From Balneolaceae bacterium (GTDB taxonomy: Bacteria; Bacteroidota; Rhodothermia; Balneolales; Balneolaceae), in the NCBI GenBank assembly GCA_020832415.1, contig JAFIES010000127.1, positions 21,289 to 85,288 of the forward strand: 64,000 nucleotides of DNA. Direction: 5' to 3'. Below are positions 1 through 6,253 of the stretch, in pieces. Below the pieces are notes generated by a model, which was not told the origin of the DNA, did no database searches, and saw nothing but the letters and a program-made list of their open reading frames with translations. Every line of letters starts with the position of its first letter. Within the stretch, counting starts at the first letter, position 1. The position numbers and the translations under genes were made by a program.

Positions 1-122
1 CCAAACCAGACCAGCAATAGCAGTATCATAATGACCTCCAGTCCAAACAGGGGTACAGAAAGCCCTGCAATTGTGGGCTTTCTGATGAAGGATTGATAGA
101 CTTTGTTTTTGCGGTTGTTCAT
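1..122 (-). CDS. trbD: TrbD/VirB3-like conjugation protein, N-terminal part (cut by window edge)
   Basis: The minus strand opens an ORF at an ATG at 122-120 that shares an ATGA overlap with the stop of the trbC-like gene. The visible 40 residues begin MNNRKNKVYQSFIRKPTIAG and run into a hydrophobic stretch after PLFGLEV. A basic N-terminus, a R-P-T-I-AG-type motif and then a membrane segment is the layout of VirB3/TrbD inner-membrane proteins of type IV secretion systems, which follow the pilin gene. The ORF continues off the left edge. Identity rests on synteny plus a short sequence, so it is likely but not certain. Confidence 0.7.
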   Translation of the reverse strand, partial: MNNRKNKVYQSFIRKPTIAGLSVPLFGLEVIMILLLLVWF

Positions 123-445
123 ACTACCGCTCCCTGAAAGATGGCGCCCACAATCGATACAGCAGCAAGCACAATGGAACCGCCCACTACCACCTTGCCG
201 ATCCTGTGCCACCCCGACGCGTCGTTTGCACGACTGACAGCAATGGCCGCTGCACCTACAATGATCCCGAGTGTAATCAATGCAATCGCTATTCCGCCCT
301 GAAGAAATTCTATGATATCCCAGACAATTTCGACGATCATCAGTTCACCGCCAATGGTGTCGGTTCCCGTCCCTGCCGCATACAACCATACCGGCATTGT
401 GATAAGTATGAGTAGTCCCAGTATTCCTTTGATAAATTTTTTCAT
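119..445 (-). CDS. trbC: TrbC/VirB2-like conjugative pilin precursor
   Basis: A 108-residue pre-pilin of a conjugative type IV secretion system. A signal peptide (basic MKKFIKG, hydrophobic residues 8-20, probable cleavage near Ala23-Ala24) is followed by two membrane segments (about 47-70 and 83-104) separated by a short charged loop, as in TrbC/VirB2 (PF04956). The C-terminus ends in Gly105-Ala-Val-Val. In RP4 TrbC the TraF peptidase trims residues after a glycine and joins the ends into a ring. The gene overlaps trbB upstream and trbD downstream by ATGA junctions, so the three are one translationally coupled operon. The rest of the transfer operon should lie left of the window. Confidence 0.85.
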   Translation of the reverse strand: MKKFIKGILGLLILITMPVWLYAAGTGTDTIGGELMIVEIVWDIIEFLQGGIAIALITLGIIVGAAAIAVSRANDASGWHRIGKVVVGGSIVLAAVSIVGAIFQGAVV

Positions 446-1419
446 AGTTGTGCTATTAGGTTTTGTGTTGTAGTTGTATGATAGATCGGTTCAATGAGCG
501 GCCTTTCGCTTTGTGGATCAAAACAGACCCTCGAAATTTCCCTCACTTTTCGCCCATCTTCATCTTTGCTCAGAAATATGATCAGATCGATCATACTGCT
601 TGCAACTCGTCGCTCCAGGATGTTATTCCAGTCGAGTCCGGCCATCCCATAAAAATTTAGAAATCCATCTTCGCTGTTTCCCGCATGGAAGGTGCACATA
701 CCTCCCCCATGACCGGTTGACCAGGCGCGCAAAACCTCCCGGGCCGCATCATCGCGAACCTCCCCAATGATCAGCCTGTCTGGGTTCATCCGTAGTGATT
801 TTTTGACGCTGTCGGCCATACTCCAGATGACTTTATTTTCTTTTTTTATTGTAAACAGGTAGTCATGGTTTTGGTGCGGGCACTGTACTTCATGTTCATC
901 CTCGATGATGATCAACCGCTCCTTCGGCCTTCGTTTTTCCAGCTCTACCAAAAGGGAGTTTAAAAAACTCGTTTTTCCTGAAGAGGTGCTTCCGCAAATC
1001 AGCAGGTTCTCTTTTTGCAAGAGCGACCCGAGGAGAATCTGTCGGCTTCTTTCATCGGTATAATCATCCATCGGAAAGGTTTTTCCGGGCTTTCGGATTA
1101 CCAGGTTGAGAGAACGGCTCATGGGTGATATAGTCGCTTCCAGACGACACCGGTGCAATTCCTCTGGCAGGATCGCTGACAGAGTTGGCGACTGTTCATT
1201 GATCGTTGCCCCAATACTGGCTGCTACATGGTTTACAAAGGATCGAAGTGCATTACGGTTTGCTCGAATTGCAGTTTGGCTGCGTCCTGAAACCCCGTCG
1301 ATATAGACGTAATGCGATTCTGAGTTTACCTCAATGTCGGTAATATCCCCGCGCTCCAAGAGCTCCGACACCTCCCCCAGATAGTACTTCATTGACTCTA
1401 CTGATGTTTTTATCTCCAT
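442..1419 (-). CDS. trbB: TrbB/VirB11-family conjugation ATPase
   Basis: A 325-residue cytoplasmic hexameric ATPase that powers pilus assembly and DNA transfer in type IV secretion. Visible landmarks are Walker A GSTSSGKT at 143-150, the acidic Asp box around IIIEDEHE (169-176), the Walker B-like LIIGEVRD at 216-223 and the His-box region TGHGGGMCTFHAG at 235-247. The length matches TrbB of IncP plasmids (about 320). Its start overlaps the end of the traF-like gene by 10 bases and its stop overlaps trbC. The family is secure. TrbB rather than another VirB11 is inferred from the traF-trbB-trbC-trbD order. Confidence 0.93.
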   Translation of the reverse strand: MEIKTSVESMKYYLGEVSELLERGDITDIEVNSESHYVYIDGVSGRSQTAIRANRNALRSFVNHVAASIGATINEQSPTLSAILPEELHRCRLEATISPMSRSLNLVIRKPGKTFPMDDYTDERSRQILLGSLLQKENLLICGSTSSGKTSFLNSLLVELEKRRPKERLIIIEDEHEVQCPHQNHDYLFTIKKENKVIWSMADSVKKSLRMNPDRLIIGEVRDDAAREVLRAWSTGHGGGMCTFHAGNSEDGFLNFYGMAGLDWNNILERRVASSMIDLIIFLSKDEDGRKVREISRVCFDPQSERPLIEPIYHTTTTQNLIAQL

Positions 1420-1889
1420 GTGAAAAGCGGTTTAAGTTTTCTCGTTACCTCCTCTTTTCTGATCAGCCCGTAGTAGCGTGAATCGAAGGAGTTCTCCGTC
1501 TCTCCTAAAACAAATAATTGACCTTTGGGAACAACGCCCTGGTACGTGAATGGTGTCAAAGACCTGCCAGCTGTATCCTTAGTGAGTACGGGTTCACCCA
1601 CCACACGGCCATTTATGCATACGATATGACCCAACTTGATGGTATCGCCTGGCAAAGCCACGATTCTCTTTCCAAGCAATGCTCCGGATCGTTTGTATCC
1701 CCTATGTACTCCTAGTTTATCGGCTTTTTCACTGTAAAACAGGACAAGATCCCCTCTCTCAAAATTTTCAATGATTGACTGTAGGTAGACACCCTTCGGT
1801 ATCGACTCTGATAGATTGAATGCCAGTGTTCCTCTCATCAAGAACAGTAATAGAATGATAACAAAAGTAATACAGTGACTAACTCTCAT
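1410..1889 (-). CDS. traF: TraF-like S26 signal peptidase of the conjugation system
   Basis: A 159-residue membrane-anchored serine protease of family S26 (TraF type). The N-terminal hydrophobic segment (about 5-20) anchors it. The catalytic Ser region is N-L-S-E-S-I-P-K-G at 25-33 and the general-base Lys is in GKRIVALPGD (Lys74). A late box (GETENSFDSRYYG, about 129-141) resembles signal peptidase box E. In RP4, TraF matures and circularises the TrbC pilin; the pilin gene is two genes downstream here, which supports that role. It is the first gene of the leftward operon and faces the 25-bp palindrome at 1939-1963. A housekeeping LepB is unlikely because of the short length and context. Confidence 0.85.
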   Translation of the reverse strand: MRVSHCITFVIILLLFLMRGTLAFNLSESIPKGVYLQSIIENFERGDLVLFYSEKADKLGVHRGYKRSGALLGKRIVALPGDTIKLGHIVCINGRVVGEPVLTKDTAGRSLTPFTYQGVVPKGQLFVLGETENSFDSRYYGLIRKEEVTRKLKPLFTWR

Positions 1890-1938
1890 TGCTCTCAGGT
1901 GTTTGTTTTTATTTATTAAAAAAAATTATCTTAAATAA

Positions 1939-1963
1939 TGCAAATTTGTATTATAAATTTGCA
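1939..1963. promoter_or_regulatory. 25-bp palindrome upstream of the transfer operon
   Basis: TGCAAATTT at 1939-1947 and its exact reverse complement at 1955-1963 are separated by 7 A/T-rich bases. It lies 50 bases upstream of the traF-like start in an A/T-rich promoter-type region at the divergence point of the leftward transfer genes. It has the size and symmetry of a dimeric repressor operator. No cognate regulator can be named from the window. Confidence 0.55.
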
Positions 1964-2358
1964 AGATTTTAATGAGGTTCGTAAAGATTTGATGGCATTC
2001 TTCATGGTTTTGACACATGGATTTTCTTCTATTTAAACATCCTATGAGTAGCTATTGGCAATTGCCATCAACATTTCATCGTGTACTGAGCAGGCAACTG
2101 CCCTCCACCTTCTCGGTCGTATCGGTAGAGCATGAACAACGCCTGCTCAACCGATGGCTTGTTGATTCCACCATCCCACCCCAATACCCCGTCAAACAGA
2201 GAAGCCGAAAAGACACGCCTTCCCTGTTTGCCGGGGGGAACAAACTTCCATGAGTGAAGCAGTGAAATCAGAACGGCCCGTATGGGCACTTTCCGTTTTC
2301 TGTCTAAAACCACTGTTGATTTCATTTCAGGCTTCTTTCAACCTAGTTCCCTCCACGC

Positions 2359-2398
2359 TTTCCACAAGGGTAGTACGAAGTCTCCACCCTTGTGGAAA
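2359..2398. repeat. Perfect 13-bp inverted repeat with 14-base spacer
   Basis: TTTCCACAAGGGT at 2359-2371 is matched exactly by ACCCTTGTGGAAA at 2386-2398, with a 14-base spacer. There is no T-run after it, so it is not a typical terminator. It lies 109 bases before the ArdC-like gene. Arm length and spacing suit a relaxase or replication hairpin, a recombinase site or an operator. Confidence 0.7.
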
Positions 2399-2506
2399 AC
2401 CTTCCGGGCTCTTTGGTCCAGTAAGCCTTTCATGATTTTTTCTGCTGAAAGGCTATCGGCGGAAATACCGCTTGATTAGAACTATTAATCCAATGATGAG
2501 GCATTT

Positions 2507-3403
2507 ATGAAAGCATCAGTTTATGACATCGTGACACGGAAAATTATTGACGGTCTGAAAATGGGCAACATCCCATGGAAAAAAAATTGGACGTCAATCG
2601 GAGGACTTCCAAAAAATTTTGCATCGGGAAGGCACTATCGGGGAGTTAATCAGCTACTGCTTGCACTCAATGAGTATGAAAGCCCCTACTACTTGACGTT
2701 TAACCAGGTGCAGAGTATGGGAGGAACCATCAAGAAGGGCTCCTCCTCGGAGCAGGTGGTCTTCTGGAAGGTCTACAAAAAACCGGTCAAAACAAGCAGC
2801 AAGACGCATGAAGACAAAGCTCATGAAATTCTTCAAAAACGGTTTGTACTTCGATACTATAATGTGTTTAACAGCGCTGTTATCGAGGGAATCGATTTTC
2901 CCCAACCCCAACAGTATGACCATGAGCCGATTAATGCGGCTGTAGATGTTTGGAATCATTTCAGGAACCGCCCGGAACTCAATACTGGGGGGAATTATGC
3001 ATCCTACTCTCCCAAACATGACCGGATTACCCTCCCCCCTGTAGAGCGATTTGTGACTGCAGAGGAGTATCATAAAACCCTCTTTCATGAGGCGATTCAC
3101 TCCACAGGACACAGAAGCCGGCTAAACAGAGAGTTGCACGCTGCCACCGATACAGAGGGTTACTCTTTTGAGGAGCTGATCGCCGAAATAGGAGCCGCTT
3201 TTCTGTGTGCACATGCGGGAATTCATCACGATGAAACCAACACACAGGCCTATATCAATGGTTGGATCTCTTTTCTGGAGAACCAGAACGTGAGAACCAT
3301 TATCAGAGCGGCAAGTAAGGCTAAAAAAGCTGCACAGTATATCCTCGGCGAGTCCTTACCACACGATCAGGATGCTGAAACAGCCAATGAAAACAGTAAT
3401 TAA
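2507..3403 (+). CDS. ArdC-like antirestriction protein (ssDNA-binding plus zincin)
   Basis: A 298-residue protein with an N-terminal ArdC-type ssDNA-binding domain (about 1-125; start MKASVYDIVTRKIIDGL and the G-x-P-W-x-K-x-W motif around 21-28, then a R-x-Y-R-G-V-N-Q motif at 42-49) and a C-terminal zinc metallopeptidase-like domain with HEAIHSTGH at 194-202 and a downstream glutamate helix EELIAEIGAA (222-231). ArdC proteins protect incoming single-stranded plasmid DNA from host restriction. Carriage near SSB, partition and mobilisation genes fits early expression after transfer. Both domains look intact, including the HExxH residues. Confidence 0.85.
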   Translation: MKASVYDIVTRKIIDGLKMGNIPWKKNWTSIGGLPKNFASGRHYRGVNQLLLALNEYESPYYLTFNQVQSMGGTIKKGSSSEQVVFWKVYKKPVKTSSKTHEDKAHEILQKRFVLRYYNVFNSAVIEGIDFPQPQQYDHEPINAAVDVWNHFRNRPELNTGGNYASYSPKHDRITLPPVERFVTAEEYHKTLFHEAIHSTGHRSRLNRELHAATDTEGYSFEELIAEIGAAFLCAHAGIHHDETNTQAYINGWISFLENQNVRTIIRAASKAKKAAQYILGESLPHDQDAETANENSN

Positions 3404-3408
3404 TCGAA

Positions 3409-3449
3409 ACACCCCCGCCGGGGTGTCTGCCGGAACTGGCCTACCGGCA
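3409..3449. other. Two adjacent hairpins between ardC-like and ssb genes
   Basis: ACACCCC (3409-3415) pairs with GGGGTGT (3420-3426) around a 4-base loop, and TGCCGG (3428-3433) pairs with CCGGCA (3444-3449). No U-tract follows, so a factor-independent terminator is not supported. They may stabilise the mRNA or attenuate read-through into ssb. Confidence 0.45.
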
Positions 3450-3491
3450 TTGACAAGATAGGCCGTAACCTTAAAATAAATCCTATATATC

Positions 3492-3830
3492 ATGAACACA
3501 GTAAACACAGTCCACCTTATCGGACACCTTGGGGCAGCCCCCGAACTCAAAAAAACAGAAAACGGAACCTCCGTATCCACGTTCTCCCTGGCTACTTCAG
3601 ACCGGTGGAAGGATACAAACGGAGAAGTTCAGGAAAAAACCCAGTGGCACCGGATCACTGCCTGGGGTAAGCTGGCTGAAATCTGCAGTGAATTTCTGAA
3701 TAAGGGTTCATTTGTCTATATCACCGGCTCCATTAACTACTCTTCTTTTGAAGGTGAAAATGGTGAAACCCAATATCGTACCGACATCCGGGCAGAAACA
3801 ATGAAGATGCTGGATAAAAAACCATCCTAA
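3492..3830 (+). CDS. ssb: Single-stranded DNA-binding protein, short plasmid type
   Basis: A 112-residue SSB with a full OB fold: start MNTVNTVHLIGHLGAAPELK, then FSLATSDRWKD, the W-H-R-I-TAWGKLAE motif near 53-62, and G-S-F-V-Y-I-TGSINYSSFEGENGE. It coats single-stranded DNA during transfer or replication. The protein stops right after the OB fold (MLDKKPS) and lacks both the flexible linker and the acidic DDIPF-type tip by which chromosomal SSBs recruit partners. The gene is complete and is closed by a strong terminator, so this is a natural short form. It sits between antirestriction and partition genes of the element. Confidence 0.93.
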   Translation: MNTVNTVHLIGHLGAAPELKKTENGTSVSTFSLATSDRWKDTNGEVQEKTQWHRITAWGKLAEICSEFLNKGSFVYITGSINYSSFEGENGETQYRTDIRAETMKMLDKKPS

Positions 3831-3837
3831 ACAGCGC

Positions 3838-3871
3838 GGATCATGGGCTATTTCGCCCATGATCCTTTTTT
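3838..3871 (+). terminator. Rho-independent terminator after ssb
   Basis: GGATCATGGGC (3838-3848) pairs perfectly with GCCCATGATCC (3855-3865) around a 6-base loop, followed by six T residues. It begins 8 bases after the ssb stop. This is the clearest intrinsic terminator in the element. Confidence 0.93.
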
Positions 3872-3924
3872 CTCCCGCCTCCCACCCTAATCCAATGCTT
3901 CCGTCATTTCATTCCAAAGCTGTT

Positions 3925-3939
3925 TATATAGTCTATATA
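3925..3939. promoter_or_regulatory. Palindrome TATATAGnCTATATA, copy 1 (within an A/T block)
   Basis: A 15-bp perfect palindrome with a single central T lies at the start of a block of nearly pure A/T sequence (about 3921-3992). The same palindrome recurs at 5306-5320 after the parA/RHH genes. Candidate operator or centromere-like site for the partition proteins; this role is inferred. Confidence 0.5.
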
Positions 3940-4014
3940 TATTATATTCTTTATATATTTAATATATTTTCTATATTATATATAATAATAATCTGGTGAA
4001 ACCAATGAAGCTAT

Positions 4015-4236
4015 ATGCATGTTCTTCTACTTTTCATACTTCTTTTAATACTCTTAGTGGTTCTGATTCGACGCCCATCGACCTCAAATCAACCCACAAG
4101 AGAGAGCTTAAGCCAGGAACTAGAGCGACTTGAAAGTCTGAAGCTTCGTGGCATCCTGAGCCAGGAGGAGTTTGAGCAGTGCAAAAATCGTGCATTATAT
4201 TCCATTAACGATTCATCCATATCCAGGAAGCAGTGA
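4015..4236 (+). CDS. Small membrane-anchored SHOCT-domain protein
   Basis: A 73-residue protein: one N-terminal membrane segment (residues about 2-19, rich in Leu and Ile), a short linker, then a SHOCT-like helical pair (LSQELERLESLKLRGILSQE at about 32-51, then EFEQCKNRAL). SHOCT modules follow the pattern L-x-x-L-x-x-L-x-x-x-G-I-L-x-x-E-E-F and occur at the C-termini of many small membrane proteins of unknown role. It lies between two A/T-rich blocks, 120 bases before parA. The function is unknown. Confidence 0.6.
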   Translation: MHVLLLFILLLILLVVLIRRPSTSNQPTRESLSQELERLESLKLRGILSQEEFEQCKNRALYSINDSSISRKQ

Positions 4237-4352
4237 CCATCAACTACAGTTTTTGGAGAGGGTACGATCTGATGGGCTATAATCCAGGAATTATATATCT
4301 TCTATAATTAATATACTTAATATAAACTATATAACTTTAACTAAGGAAGCCG

Positions 4353-5006
4353 ATGATCGTCCTAATTGGTGGTGAAAAAGGGGGAACTGGGAAAACGACC
4401 CTTGCAACAAACCTCTCCGCCCTTCGGGCCAAACTCTCCGGACACAATAATGTGTTGCTAATTGATACCGATCCCCAGGGATCAAGTGCAGACTGGACCT
4501 ATTATCGACGCGAGGCCGGTTTAAATGGGGTGGAATGTATTCAGCTGTTCGGAAAGCATATTGTTTCCGAGATCGACACCAAAGCAGAACGCTATGATGA
4601 TATTATCATCGATGCCGGTGGGCGAGACAGTCAGGAAATACGATATGCGATGACGATTGCTGATGTCATGATCGTACCGGTGGGTGCCAGTCAGTATGAC
4701 GTGAACACCATCGCCAATATTGACGATCTGCTCAACCAGGTCCAGCCCATGAATCCCGACCTGGTTTGTTACGCAGTAGTAAACAACTTTCCCAACCATG
4801 CACGACTTACCGAAGGAGCCGACGCAATTGAATTCCTGAAACAGTTTGAAAATGTCAAACCTCTCGATTTTATCATCCACGAGCGGATCTCCATTAACCG
4901 AACCAGCAAAGGATATGGAATCAATGAATCCGAAGATCTATTCGGACAAGCAGATCCACGTGCCGAAGATGAAATTTTAAAGCTATACAAGGCCATTTAT
5001 GAGTAA
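4353..5006 (+). CDS. parA: ParA/MinD-family partition ATPase
   Basis: A 217-residue ParA-type ATPase that segregates or stabilises the element. The deviant Walker A is GEKGGTGKTT at 7-16, switch I contains DTDPQGSSADW (about 39-49) and Walker B is IIIDAGG (about 84-90). The short length with no N-terminal helix-turn-helix places it with ParA proteins of type Ib systems, which use a small RHH partner as the centromere binder. The next gene overlaps by 8 bases and encodes such a candidate. A partition pair in an integrated element suggests an excised circular or plasmid-like stage. Confidence 0.92.
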   Translation: MIVLIGGEKGGTGKTTLATNLSALRAKLSGHNNVLLIDTDPQGSSADWTYYRREAGLNGVECIQLFGKHIVSEIDTKAERYDDIIIDAGGRDSQEIRYAMTIADVMIVPVGASQYDVNTIANIDDLLNQVQPMNPDLVCYAVVNNFPNHARLTEGADAIEFLKQFENVKPLDFIIHERISINRTSKGYGINESEDLFGQADPRAEDEILKLYKAIYE

Positions 5007-5304
5007 AAATAAATTTAAGCCAATACCTAAGCGGTCACGAGATTCCGAAGCTATTGAAGCTTTTGCAGGCGGGGCAGACGTAAAAGCCAATGAAGAATCA
5101 GAAAAACGCCCTGTAGAATCCAAAACCAAAAAGGAGGGATTCTATACAACTCTGGACCCTGAGTACAAGGAGAGGATACAAGCGTTGGCCTATTTTTTGA
5201 GACTATCTCAGCGAGAAGTGATCGAAAAGGCACTTGACCAGAAATACCCTTTAAGCAGCAGTGAAGTGAAGGATGCTAAAAAGCAGTATAGGAAGAGTAA
5301 ATAG
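4999..5304 (+). CDS. Probable ribbon-helix-helix partner of ParA
   Basis: A 101-residue protein whose first 50 residues are charged and probably disordered. The C-terminal part begins GFYTTLDPEYKERIQALAYF and continues LRLSQREVIEKAL, which has the strand-helix-turn-helix spacing of RHH DNA-binding proteins. The start lies inside the last codons of parA (ATGAGTAA overlap), so the two are coupled. By analogy with ParG/omega-type partners it would bind a centromere or operator and stimulate the ATPase. The palindrome TATATAGACTATATA lies immediately after its stop. The RHH call rests on pattern only. Confidence 0.65.
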   Translation: MSKNKFKPIPKRSRDSEAIEAFAGGADVKANEESEKRPVESKTKKEGFYTTLDPEYKERIQALAYFLRLSQREVIEKALDQKYPLSSSEVKDAKKQYRKSK

Positions 5305-5305
5305 T

Positions 5306-5320
5306 TATATAGACTATATA
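5306..5320. promoter_or_regulatory. Palindrome TATATAGnCTATATA, copy 2
   Basis: The same 15-bp palindrome as at 3925-3939, here with central A, begins 1 base after the stop of the RHH gene and leads into further CTATATA motifs to 5338. Single CTATATA half-sites also occur at 4327-4333 (upstream of parA) and 6121-6127 (upstream of mobC). The distribution fits binding sites of one element-encoded protein. Confidence 0.5.
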
Positions 5321-5696
5321 GTTTATATAATCTATATACAATGACCAAGACGATAAATCCTATCTAATTCTTGTGAACCGAGACAGATAAGGGATAGTCA
5401 TGATGGATATTCTAAATCAGAGAGGCTGCCCCCACCTCAACCCCTGCGAGATGGTCGTGGGTGTTAACTTAGATCTTGCATAGTTATTATTCTGAGTAAA
5501 AACATACCATTCCGTCGTTAAAACGGAAGCCTACTGGATTTAGAATAACAGGAATGTTCATAAACAATCATTCTGTATGGTTTTATTTTTTTGTTGATTG
5601 GTGCTAAATTAAGCCAAAGTTGTATGTTGCACATTCACTTATGGGTAACAGTGTGACCATACATTTTGAACTATTGATCAGAATAGGAGGTAACAA
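5321..5696. other. Gene-free stretch before the 99-residue hypothetical gene
   Basis: About 375 bases hold CTATATA-rich sequence at the left end, a hairpin TTCCGT/ACGGAA near 5510-5528, and a run of T residues near 5583-5592 in a probable promoter region for the next gene. I see no coding frame with protein-like composition here. Confidence 0.5.
5685..5691 (+). promoter_or_regulatory. Strong Shine-Dalgarno AGGAGGT
   Basis: AGGAGGT ends 5 bases before the ATG at 5697. Nearly every other gene in the window lacks a recognisable Shine-Dalgarno, as is usual in Bacteroidota-like genomes, so this site decides the start and hints at an origin in a host that uses such sites. Confidence 0.8.
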
Positions 5697-5996
5697 ATGA
5701 ATCAAGAAGAACCGTTTATTCAAGATGTGAAAAAAATATTTGGTATCCAGTCTCTGAGCGAAGAACAGAAAGCCTTTTTAGAAGAGATTTTTCAAGAGAT
5801 AAATGTATTCCTTGAAAATACTGTTTATGGGACTACCTACTATGATGTATTGTTTTCCGAAGTTGAAACCAATCAGATTTTTCAGATGGGAGGTGAGGAT
5901 TACTGTAAAATTTCAGATTCGGAATATCTTCACTTGCATACCCGAATAACGTCTACAATGATTGGAGACCCCGTGGTAATTATATGGATGACATGA
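5697..5996 (+). CDS. Hypothetical protein of the mobile element
   Basis: A 99-residue acidic cytoplasmic protein starting MNQEEPFIQDVKKIFGIQ. There is no signal peptide or membrane segment. It appears helical in its first half (SLSEEQKAFLEEIFQEINVF), then mixed, ending in a hydrophobic strand-like GDPVVIIWMT. I do not recognise a family. The start is well supported by a perfect AGGAGGT 5 bases upstream. It lies between the partition genes and the mobilisation genes, followed by 250 bases of structured DNA, so it is a cargo or regulatory gene of the element. Confidence 0.6.
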   Translation: MNQEEPFIQDVKKIFGIQSLSEEQKAFLEEIFQEINVFLENTVYGTTYYDVLFSEVETNQIFQMGGEDYCKISDSEYLHLHTRITSTMIGDPVVIIWMT

Positions 5997-6155
5997 CAGT
6001 ACTTTTCGGCGGTCCTTCCTTGTCTGCCGAAGGGTCAAAAACTTCCATGAGCGGAGCGGAAAAAAGATTAAAGGGCGTAAGCCCAACGATATCAACTGTC
6101 TTGATAAAATAGAAAATAATCTATATATAAGATAATAAATCATAGTAGAGAAACG

Positions 6156-6253
6156 GAGCAAGCAGTGTGTTATGTATTACATTTGCTTCGCAGCATTGCA
6201 TATCTAACACCATTTAGCTTGTTCATTCGCGCCTTCGCGCTCAAGAAATGTTA
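6156..6253. other. Structured region upstream of mobC (oriT candidate, attC-like hairpin)
   Basis: Two alternative folds are visible. GAGCAAGC (6156-6163) can pair with GCTTGTTC (6217-6224), and inside it GTGTTA (6167-6172) with TAACAC (6205-6210) and TGC/GCA at the tip. Alternatively TAACA (6205-6209) pairs with TGTTA (6249-6253), TTT with AAA, and CTTG (6218-6221) with CAAG (6242-6245), with unpaired bases on one side only. The position directly before mobC and the relaxase is where an oriT is expected. The one-sided bulges and the ATCTAAC box at 6202-6208 also resemble an integron attC site. Confidence 0.4.

Larger units (their letters stand above)
1890..2506. other. 617-base divergent intergenic region of the element
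   Basis: No gene is convincingly supported here. It holds the 25-bp palindrome (1939-1963), a 12-bp perfect palindrome TGGCAATTGCCA (2056-2067), the 13-bp-arm inverted repeat at 2359-2398 and a small hairpin GCGGAAATACCGC near 2460-2472. Open frames exist on both strands (an 85-codon minus frame at 2068-2325 and a 78-codon plus frame at 2017-2253), but they overlap each other and match no family I recognise. A noncoding transfer or replication control region is the likeliest reading. Confidence 0.5.
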
